Assembly (NCBI GenBank): GCA_946186895.1
Contig: CAMHOW010000003.1
Span: forward strand, 34,883-98,882
Direction: 5' to 3'
Length of the DNA: 64,000 bases
Origin: an uncultured Fibrobacter sp.
GTDB taxonomy: Bacteria > Fibrobacterota > Fibrobacteria > Fibrobacterales > Fibrobacteraceae
The first letter of the stretch is position 1, and every line of letters begins with the position of its first letter. Shown here one piece after another: positions 57,858 to 64,000 of this stretch. Below the pieces are notes generated by a model, which did not search any database, was not told where the DNA came from, and saw only the letters and a program-made list of their open reading frames with translations. The translations under genes and the position numbers were made by a program.

Positions 57858-60224
57858 CTATTCGTTCACCATAAAGCGGTGAACCATCCCGTTCCTAGAC
57901 CTTACCAGATAAACACCCTTTGAGGGAGCCATCGCGCGGACTTTCGCCTGAGCCTCGGCAATTCCTGCTGCATTCACCGTTCCCACAAGCGTTCCGTTCA
58001 AGGAATACACGCGATAGCTCTGGGCGGCCGGCACATTGTAAAGGATATTGCCTGCAATGGCGGCGCTTTCCTTGGAATCGCCCTTCTTGGAATCGCTTTT
58101 CTTGTCTCCCGTCTTGGTAGAATCCGATTTCGTTTCGGAAGAATTTTCACCACTGTCTCCGTCAATACTGAACTCAATCCAGTCCACATTCACGTAATTT
58201 CCGACAATTTCCACCTTGAGCACGTGCTCACCGGCAGAAATGCTCTTCGTCTTTGCTGAAACCGCCGTATAGGTAGACCAGTCTGCGCCCTTTTCGGCGA
58301 TGATATCGTCTGTAATGGCTTCCCCATCAATATACAACTTGACGCCAGCATTTTCTGAAGATGTAGCCATATTCACCCGGACGTCGTACTCTCCAGCCTT
58401 ATCCACCTTTACTGTATAGCGCAGCCATTCACCTTCCTGGGTATACCCGATGGCATAACCCTTCGAGAGGTCTTCATCGTCAATAGCCACAATGTCTACG
58501 CCGTCTGTACGATATGCCTTCCCCTGATTGGCACCATCCTTGTCATAATAGGCACGACCGGATTTGCCTACATCGTAGTTCTCAATCTCAATCTTACCGG
58601 GAAGTTTTGCCACCACGTCTTTATACGGGGTCGGAGGAGTCTCATCCTGATCCAGGTAGATTTCGTCATTCTCGTCAACGCCTATCTTGAACCAGTCAAA
58701 GTCGGCATAGCCACCCGCCGTCTTGGTTGCAAAGTTAAAGAGACCGAAGCGATAACCCACGAACATGTGCAGGTTAAAACTCAAGCTGACATTGTCGCCT
58801 ATTTTGGTCCAAGAGTTTCCATCGGTACTGTAATAGAAATAGGCGGTTCCGCGATCAATCGGCAAGTCGAAATCTACCCGCAGATAAACCATTGAACCTG
58901 AAATCGGAGCGCTTGCTTTCTGACTATCGCCCTTTTCGTCACCGCTATACATCACCACTTTATAGCTACCGCTTTCCTTGGCCAAGGCCACAAAGCCCTT
59001 ATCATCCTGCAACGCCACAAGACCCGCAATGTCGCCATCCTTCATACCGGAACCGTCCACAAGTGTACGGCCCGAGCACTTGGGGCCAAAGGTGCGCATC
59101 GTAAGCGTATTCTTTGCATTCTGCACGCGGCTATCGGTGCGACTCGTGGTAATACGGTAATGTCCCGGATTTGCCGTGAGGCTCCAATTCTTGTTGTCAG
59201 GATTGTGGTTGAACTGCCATTCCAGAGGAAGGGTTTCAGAATCAAAGTCGTCAGACGTTACCATTCCATAGCCCGGCACGGGAGATTCCGGTAAGTCGAT
59301 TGTAGAGGGTGCCTTGGAACCGCTGGTAGGCACGGGCCAGCCATCTTTCCATTCCATCGGGACCAGGTGCGCCAAACGGCCAACCGGACCGGAGTCACGG
59401 AACAACAGGGCATACCACTTATTATCGGGCGTATTAAAAATACCACCCTGTGCTACACCGTTGTCGGACAAAAAGTACCTTCCGCTATATCCAGAGAGCA
59501 GATTCTTAGAACGGTAAACAATTTCGCTACGACTTTTGCCGGCCGGCCAAGAAATAGTAAACAGGTAATACTCCCCGTTCACCTTTTCCATGTGAGAGCC
59601 TTCTTGCTGAACATAGTAATCTCCCTGCGCACCAGACTTTCCGGTCACCTGGTTGACACTCACGCCGCCGAGTTTGCCACTCTTGCCGCCCTGTTTGACG
59701 CCGCTGGCATCGTCGTTCAGCTGCACGTAGCTGATCTGGTCTCCGCTGCCGTAAAAAACCCAGGCAGTACCGTCGTCATCGAAAAACAGCGACGGATCGT
59801 GGTAAAAAGGAAGATGAACTTCGGTCCACGGGCCATTTTCCACATCGGCAGTCTTGTAAAGGTAGGTCGTCATTGTCGTATAAGACGGAGTCAGTACATA
59901 GAAATAGCCATCCCGATAACGGATGCTTGACGCCCAGGAGCCCTTACCGTAGGCATCCTGACCGCCATTCAGGTTCATTTTGTCATTATCAACAAGCGTC
60001 TGGTAGGCATAACCCACCGTACGCCACTGCGCCAAATCCGTGCTCTTAAAAACAGGTACACCTGGAGCAAAATGCATGGTGGTTGTCACCATGTAGTAGG
60101 CATTATCAACGCGGACAATAGAGGGGTCCGGACTATCCACAAACATAATCGGGTTATTGACGGTCACCGCATAAGTCGCACCAGCCAAGAGCAACGCACA
60201 ACCAATCCCATTCAGCCATTTCAT
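57858..60224 (-). CDS. Secreted GH43 glycosidase with CBM6 and C-terminal sorting-like domain
   Basis: 788 residues. After a signal peptide (GCALLLAGATYAV) the five-bladed GH43 domain shows DSPDPSIVRV (catalytic Asp), HDPSLFFDDDG and QEGSHMEKVNGEYYLF (catalytic Glu). A second beta-sandwich domain (about 330-525) resembles the C-terminal domain of GH43 xylosidases. A CBM6 (about 540-690), Ser/Lys/Asp linker and C-terminal domain (YRVYSLNGTLVG, GVYLVRSRNG) follow. Probable beta-xylosidase or alpha-arabinofuranosidase acting outside the cell. Middle gene of the operon; GGGAAGG lies 8 bases before its ATG. Confidence 0.92.
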   Translation of the reverse strand: MKWLNGIGCALLLAGATYAVTVNNPIMFVDSPDPSIVRVDNAYYMVTTTMHFAPGVPVFKSTDLAQWRTVGYAYQTLVDNDKMNLNGGQDAYGKGSWASSIRYRDGYFYVLTPSYTTMTTYLYKTADVENGPWTEVHLPFYHDPSLFFDDDGTAWVFYGSGDQISYVQLNDDASGVKQGGKSGKLGGVSVNQVTGKSGAQGDYYVQQEGSHMEKVNGEYYLFTISWPAGKSRSEIVYRSKNLLSGYSGRYFLSDNGVAQGGIFNTPDNKWYALLFRDSGPVGRLAHLVPMEWKDGWPVPTSGSKAPSTIDLPESPVPGYGMVTSDDFDSETLPLEWQFNHNPDNKNWSLTANPGHYRITTSRTDSRVQNAKNTLTMRTFGPKCSGRTLVDGSGMKDGDIAGLVALQDDKGFVALAKESGSYKVVMYSGDEKGDSQKASAPISGSMVYLRVDFDLPIDRGTAYFYYSTDGNSWTKIGDNVSLSFNLHMFVGYRFGLFNFATKTAGGYADFDWFKIGVDENDEIYLDQDETPPTPYKDVVAKLPGKIEIENYDVGKSGRAYYDKDGANQGKAYRTDGVDIVAIDDEDLSKGYAIGYTQEGEWLRYTVKVDKAGEYDVRVNMATSSENAGVKLYIDGEAITDDIIAEKGADWSTYTAVSAKTKSISAGEHVLKVEIVGNYVNVDWIEFSIDGDSGENSSETKSDSTKTGDKKSDSKKGDSKESAAIAGNILYNVPAAQSYRVYSLNGTLVGTVNAAGIAEAQAKVRAMAPSKGVYLVRSRNGMVHRFMVNE

Positions 60225-60251
60225 ATTCTTTTTCCTTCCCTAATCTTCTTT

Positions 60252-62450
60252 CTATTTTCCGTTCACAATCACCTTCTGCAGCATGGAGCTATTCCTGACC
60301 CTAGACCGCACAAAGTAAATTCCATTTGCAAAACCAGCCTGCTTCAGCGCAAAGGACAAATCCCTCGACGAGAATATGACGCCATCAATACTGCCCAAAC
60401 GCTTGCCAGACAAGCTGAATACGTCATAATAGGCAGCACCCTGCGAAAGACCAAATCCATCGACAGAAACTAGGCCCTGCTTTTCTTCGGAGCTCTTCTT
60501 TGAATCCTCACCCTTCTTCTCTTGGGTAACGGAATCCTTCTTGTCTTCTACAGCAGGGGCATTGGGATCGGTAAACTGGATCCAATCCACGTTCAAATAA
60601 GCCCCTGTAATCATAAGCTTGAGCACATGAGTCCCTTTTTCGATATCAGCAGAACCCAAAGAAACATCCTTGTACACATTCCAGGTGGTGTCTACCTTAG
60701 GAATAACAATGGACTCGGTAATCGCCTTGTCGTCAATGAACAGCTGCAATGCGGACACATCATCCATAGCAGTAGCCACGTTAGCCACAATGTCGTACTT
60801 TGCCGTAGCAGAGACATTTACCGTATATTCCAGCCACTCACCCGACTGGGTATACCCGATAGCATAGCCCTTGGAGGCATCTTTTTCGGCAACGGTTACA
60901 ATGTCCACTTCATCTTCGCGGTAGACATTCCCCTGATTTTCGGTGTCCTTGTCAAAGAAAGACTTATTATGGCCGCCTTCATCATAGTTTTCGGCTTCCA
61001 CCTTTCCAGGGAACGTTGCAGCAACGCCCTTGTAGGGGGTCTGAGGCACGGCCTGCTTGTCGCTCTCCATATACCAATAGTCAAAGTCGAAACCGGACTG
61101 CTTAACCATAAAGAACAGGTCCGTAACGCCCACTGCACCAGTCAAATCGAAAGTCGATTCCTTCCAACTAGAACTGGCAGGCACATCCATCGTCGCCAAA
61201 ACCGGTCCGTCTTCGGCATCCGCGTGCAGTTCAATCTTACCGCCGTTCCCCCTCGTAGAAATCACAATACGGTCAGCGCCATCACCCATGTCAACGGAAC
61301 GCACCTTGGTATAGAACTTACTGTTCATGTTGGTAAGGAACACCGTTCCCGACTCCGAGCCCACATGATTAATGATTGTATAGGGAACGCCATCCTTATC
61401 CGTTTTGGATTTATCTACAACGATTCCACCAACCCAAGACTTGGTTTCGGCCTCTACACGCTTAAAGGGATTCAGATAATGAATGGGTTCCACGACACCG
61501 TTGTCGGTCGATTTGATAGTGGGAATAGAGCCATCGGCATTCCAAGTAAATTCTTCGACTGCGGTAGAGCGGCTATAGCCGCCACCTCCCACATTCTTTT
61601 GATTGTGGTAGAAGAAGAAACTACGGCCCTTGAACTCAATAATGCCGGAGTGATTTGTAAATGCGGTACCATTTCCCTGATCCATGATTACGCCGCCCCA
61701 TTTCCAAGGGCCGGTCGGGGAATCACTAGTGGAGTAAGAAATTTTCTCTGGTATGCCATGAGAGGCGTAGATCATGTAGTATGTAGCCTTGCCGTTGTTC
61801 TTGCGCTTGTGAATCCAGGGGCCTTCGGTATACTTAGACGGCTCACCCGAAGGAGCAAAACCCGAACTCATATCCGTCTTATGAATTCCCTCACGATCAA
61901 AGGAAATCATGTCTTCATTAAGTCTTGCCCAATATAGGCTGGGATTTCCCCAATAGAGGTAGGCTTGTCCGTCGTCATCAATCCATACGGTAGGGTCAAT
62001 GTAATCGCAGTTCGCCGCAGCCAAATGTCCGCCGTTCAGGGCGTCTTTGAACGGACCTTCGGGTTTATCCGCCACAGCCACGTTAATGGACCGGCAGCCA
62101 CTTCCAACAGTTACATAGTAATAGTATTTACCGTTCCGACGCACCACCTGAGCGGCCCAGTCATCATTCTTGTTTGCACTTCCATGGAAACTTTCGCTGG
62201 AAAGGATAAGCGTGCCACGGTCAGTCCAGTTCACCATGTCGGTGGAGCAGGAAACACGCCAGCCGTTCATCGTGAAAAATCCACCACCCTCGTCATTGCC
62301 GGTGTACACGCAGACGGTATCACCGAACACCACCGGAGCAGGATCCGGGGAGTAATAAGTCTGAAAAATGGGGTTCTCGGCAAAGGCCATAGAACACAGG
62401 CCCAGTCCAACACAAATGGCTAAAAATTTGGCGTTTTTCGCAATAACCAT
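60252..62450 (-). CDS. Secreted GH43 glycosidase with CBM6 modules and C-terminal sorting-like domain
   Basis: 732 residues. After a signal peptide (FLAICVGLGLCSMAFAE) the GH43 domain shows YYSPDPAPVV, NCDYIDPTVWIDDDGQAY and EPSKYTEGPWIHKRK. About 340-460 is a carbohydrate-binding beta-sandwich, probably a first CBM6-like unit, and about 475-600 a clear CBM6 (YAIGYTQSGEWLEYTVNV). A Lys/Glu/Ser linker and C-terminal domain (YDVFSLSGKRLG, GIYFVRSRV) follow. Probable arabinofuranosidase or xylosidase. First gene of the operon; AAGGGA precedes the ATG and a conserved element lies 106 bases upstream. Confidence 0.92.
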   Translation of the reverse strand: MVIAKNAKFLAICVGLGLCSMAFAENPIFQTYYSPDPAPVVFGDTVCVYTGNDEGGGFFTMNGWRVSCSTDMVNWTDRGTLILSSESFHGSANKNDDWAAQVVRRNGKYYYYVTVGSGCRSINVAVADKPEGPFKDALNGGHLAAANCDYIDPTVWIDDDGQAYLYWGNPSLYWARLNEDMISFDREGIHKTDMSSGFAPSGEPSKYTEGPWIHKRKNNGKATYYMIYASHGIPEKISYSTSDSPTGPWKWGGVIMDQGNGTAFTNHSGIIEFKGRSFFFYHNQKNVGGGGYSRSTAVEEFTWNADGSIPTIKSTDNGVVEPIHYLNPFKRVEAETKSWVGGIVVDKSKTDKDGVPYTIINHVGSESGTVFLTNMNSKFYTKVRSVDMGDGADRIVISTRGNGGKIELHADAEDGPVLATMDVPASSSWKESTFDLTGAVGVTDLFFMVKQSGFDFDYWYMESDKQAVPQTPYKGVAATFPGKVEAENYDEGGHNKSFFDKDTENQGNVYREDEVDIVTVAEKDASKGYAIGYTQSGEWLEYTVNVSATAKYDIVANVATAMDDVSALQLFIDDKAITESIVIPKVDTTWNVYKDVSLGSADIEKGTHVLKLMITGAYLNVDWIQFTDPNAPAVEDKKDSVTQEKKGEDSKKSSEEKQGLVSVDGFGLSQGAAYYDVFSLSGKRLGSIDGVIFSSRDLSFALKQAGFANGIYFVRSRVRNSSMLQKVIVNGK

Positions 62451-62477
62451 TATCTCATCCCTTTTTTATATAGCCCC

Positions 62478-62489
62478 AAACGGCATTTT
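62478..62489 (-). promoter_or_regulatory. Shared 12-mer upstream of the GH43 operon
   Basis: AAAATGCCGTTT on the minus strand, identical to 29646-29657 upstream of the GH141-like gene. A related palindrome, AAAAACGGCGTTTTT, lies at 62595-62609. Possible operator half-sites; short A/T-rich words can recur by chance. Confidence 0.3.
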
Positions 62490-62555
62490 TTATACCCAAC
62501 AAGAAAAAAATACCTCTCCCGAGGGAGAAATAGCATGTTCAGAGCAAAGGTCCCG

Positions 62556-62572
62556 TGGATAAGTTGTCAACA
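62556..62572 (-). promoter_or_regulatory. Shared upstream element of hemicellulase genes (copy 2)
   Basis: On the minus strand TGTTGACAACTTATCCA, 16 of 17 identical to 29663-29679. It lies 106 bases before the first GH43 gene. The TTATCCAC portion also resembles a DnaA box (8 of 9), but the shared longer match argues for a transcriptional element. Confidence 0.5.
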
Positions 62573-62622
62573 CCCCAAAAGTTTACAAAAGGGCAAAAAC
62601 GGCGTTTTTAAGCAAAAAACGC

Positions 62623-62655
62623 AAAAAAAAGAGAACTGCCTTTGAGACAGTCCTC
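62623..62655 (-). terminator. Terminator after the sdh/frd operon repeat region
   Basis: Stem GAGAACTG / CAGTCCTC (one mismatch, 9-base loop) at 62631-62655. On the minus strand it is followed by eight T residues, and on the plus strand by four. It lies about 155 bases past the sdhB stop, beyond the intergenic repeats. Confidence 0.75.
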
Positions 62656-62673
62656 TTTTCATAATATGGTTTG

Positions 62674-62707
62674 AGATTGCCACGGGGCTTATGCCCCTCG
62701 CAATGAC
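62674..62707. repeat. Intergenic palindromic repeat of the CATTGCGAG...GTGGCAATC type
   Basis: Within the 359-base gap 62,451-62,809. The minus strand reads GTCATTGCGAGGGGC, loop ATAA, GCCCCGTGGCAATCTC. This imperfect hairpin has the form of a dispersed repeat known from several bacterial lineages. The remaining gap holds the GH43 promoter elements, the terminator, and the GC-rich palindrome at 62777-62794; no gene is visible. Confidence 0.55.
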
Positions 62708-62776
62708 AATGCCAGAAATTAGTCGTTGCGCTTGCGCCCTGCGGGCTTAAGCGCAGACTCGCGGCGCCTCGGTCAT

Positions 62777-62794
62777 GAGCAAGCGAGCTTGCTC
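62777..62794. repeat. GC-rich palindrome GAGCAAGC-GA-GCTTGCTC
   Basis: Perfect 8-bp inverted repeat with a 2-base centre, 16 bases past the sdhB stop, in a stretch rich in GCG/CGC/GAGC words (62,725-62,809). Probably part of the same repeat block as 62674-62707. Confidence 0.5.
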
Positions 62795-62809
62795 GCGACG
62801 CTCGGCTTG

Positions 62810-63586
62810 CTAGTCCTTGCCATAAACCTTTTCGGCGTAGGTCACGGTAGCGCCAAGGTATTCGCGGTTCATCTTGGCGATGTAATCCACGGTAATACCC
62901 TTCGGGCAGGCAGCCTGGCATTCGTAAAGGTTCGTGCAGTTGCCGAAGCCTTCCTTGTCCATCTGGGCGACCATGGCGAGAACGCGCTTCTTGGCCTCGA
63001 CCTTGCCCTGCGGCAAGAAGCTGAGGTGAGAGACCTTCGCAGAAACGAAGAGCATTGCAGAAGCGTTCTTACAGGCAGCCACGCAGGCACCGCAACCGAT
63101 ACAAGCGGCAGCGTCAAAGGCTCGGTCGGCATCAGCCTTGGGAACCGGAATCATGGATGCTTCAGGAGCGGCACCGGTGTTGACGGAAACGAAGCCGCCA
63201 GCCTGGATGATGCGGTCGAATGCGGTACGGTCCACGGCGCAGTCACGGATAACCGGGAATGCGGCGGCGCGCCACGGTTCGATCACGATGGTGTCGCCAT
63301 CCTTGAACTTGCGCATGTGAAGCTGGCAAGTGGTGGTCGCATGGTCAGGACCGTGCGGCATACCGTTGATGACGAGAGAGCACATGCCACAGATACCTTC
63401 GCGGCAGTCGTGGTCGAAGGCGAAGCCTTCCTTGCCCTGCTTCATCTGTTCTTCGTTCACAATGTCGAGCATTTCCAGGAAGGACATGTCCGGAGAAACA
63501 TCGTTGATCTTGACAGTTTCGAACTGTCCCTTGGTCTTGGCATCCTTCTGACGCCAAATCTTCAAAGTCAAATTGAGTCCGCTCAT
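62810..63586 (-). CDS. sdhB: Succinate dehydrogenase/fumarate reductase iron-sulfur subunit
   Basis: 258 residues. The 2Fe-2S cluster cysteines are in [17 protein letters not shown], the 4Fe-4S set in [13 protein letters not shown], and the 3Fe-4S set in [15 protein letters not shown]. It passes electrons between the flavoprotein and the membrane cytochrome b subunit. In succinate-forming anaerobes the complex runs as fumarate reductase, which I favour here. The ATG overlaps the flavoprotein stop by one base (TAATG). Confidence 0.95.
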   Translation of the reverse strand: MSGLNLTLKIWRQKDAKTKGQFETVKINDVSPDMSFLEMLDIVNEEQMKQGKEGFAFDHDCREGICGMCSLVINGMPHGPDHATTTCQLHMRKFKDGDTIVIEPWRAAAFPVIRDCAVDRTAFDRIIQAGGFVSVNTGAAPEASMIPVPKADADRAFDAAACIGCGACVAACKNASAMLFVSAKVSHLSFLPQGKVEAKKRVLAMVAQMDKEGFGNCTNLYECQAACPKGITVDYIAKMNREYLGATVTYAEKVYGKD

Positions 63587-64000
63587 TATTTGTAGCTCCT
63601 AGTAACAAGGTGGACGTTATCAAAGGTAAGGGGTTCCTTGGAGAGTTCCGGCTTCACACCGTCGCCCTTGTATTCCCAGGCGCCCACGTAGCAGAAGTGT
63701 TCGTCGTCGCGCTTGGCTTCGCCTTCTTCGGTCTGGCTTTCTTCACGGAAGTGACCGCCGCAAGATTCTTCGCGGTGCAGAGCGTCGAGGGTAAGCACTT
63801 CGGCGAATTCGAGGAAGTCAGCCACACGGCCGGCACGTTCCAGGTTCTGGTTGAAGGAACCTTCGGAACCGAGCACGTTGACATTCTGCCAGAATTCTTC
63901 GCGGAGGGCCGGGATCTTTTCAAGAGCCGTTTCCAGGCCCTTCTTGTTACGGGCCATGCCCACGTATTCCCACATGATGTTACCGAGTTCACGATGGATA
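63586..64000 (-). CDS. sdhA: Succinate dehydrogenase/fumarate reductase flavoprotein subunit (partial, 5' end outside window)
   Basis: The last ~137 residues of the flavoprotein. The visible segment [20 protein letters not shown] and then [16 protein letters not shown] match the C-terminal helical domain, with the conserved R-E-S-R/C-G-x-H-x-R-x region. The FAD and substrate sites lie outside the window. Gene order A then B on the minus strand fits the sdhCAB arrangement of Bacteroides-type enzymes. Confidence 0.93.
   Translation of the reverse strand, partial: IHRELGNIMWEYVGMARNKKGLETALEKIPALREEFWQNVNVLGSEGSFNQNLERAGRVADFLEFAEVLTLDALHREESCGGHFREESQTEEGEAKRDDEHFCYVGAWEYKGDGVKPELSKEPLTFDNVHLVTRSYK

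Noticed and set aside
60522..61937. A 471-codon open frame on the plus strand
   Set aside because: Antisense to a clear GH43-CBM6 gene; shadow frame.
62556..62564. DnaA box (8 of 9) upstream of the GH43 operon
   Set aside because: It is part of a longer 17-mer shared with another hemicellulase promoter, so a transcriptional element explains it better.

Overview
The window reads as chromosomal DNA of a Fibrobacter-type rumen/gut bacterium. The signs are serine-rich lipoproteins, secreted hemicellulases built as catalytic domain + CBM6 + acidic/lysine linker + a conserved C-terminal sorting-like domain, a fumarate reductase/succinate dehydrogenase operon, many outer-membrane barrels, an oxygen-independent heme route, and a Rho factor with a long Q/N-rich insertion. 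Assignment to Fibrobacter is inferred from gene content; no database was searched. I see no prophage, insertion sequence or CRISPR array.

Layout. 1-5,032 (minus): a U32-family tRNA hydroxylase (cut by the window edge), a Wzi-like barrel, a serine-rich lipoprotein, and a divergent dnaA followed by an AT-rich gap. 5,307-9,737 (minus): PTS EIIA-like protein, AmgK-like kinase, AhbC/NirJ-type radical SAM enzyme, ribosomal protein L25, tRNA-Gln(TTG), ispE. 9,858-15,899 (plus): a probable lipid-handling envelope operon (DUF2147, LolA-like protein, MMPL/RND transporter, two outer-membrane proteins). 15,944-23,613 (plus): an AT-rich operon with a STAS protein, a PLP enzyme, an A-PCP-C nonribosomal peptide synthetase, a MATE exporter fused to an RsbW-like ATPase domain, and a membrane SpoIIE-type phosphatase. 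23,628-29,605: ftsK (minus) and a CHASE2 nucleotide cyclase (plus). 29,751-36,024 (plus): a GH141-like beta-helix enzyme and a secreted GH2 beta-galactosidase. 36,031-38,075 (minus): folK, a deoxynucleoside kinase, panC. 38,266-43,122: rho, an unknown zinc-ribbon protein, proC and a sigma-54 activator. 43,126-50,404 (minus): AhbD-type heme synthase, a TamA/BamA-like barrel, a 960-residue outer-membrane protein, DUF2914 protein, MglB and MglA. 50,634-55,753: rpsT, DegT aminotransferase, metK, a lipoprotein and an unknown envelope protein. 55,841-62,450 (minus): a three-gene hemicellulase operon (GH43, GH43, GH27). 62,810-64,000 (minus): frd/sdh B and the end of A.

How it fits together. The carbohydrate enzymes point to extracellular hemicellulose side-chain removal. 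Their two transcription units share a near-identical 17-bp upstream element. The two heme-route radical SAM enzymes plausibly supply heme for the cytochrome subunit that normally accompanies the succinate/fumarate oxidoreductase at the right end. The most unusual locus is 15.9-23.6 kb: every component of a partner-switching regulatory module (STAS antagonist, RsbW-like ATPase, PP2C phosphatase) is interleaved with a small-molecule assembly line, and the ATPase domain is physically fused to the exporter.
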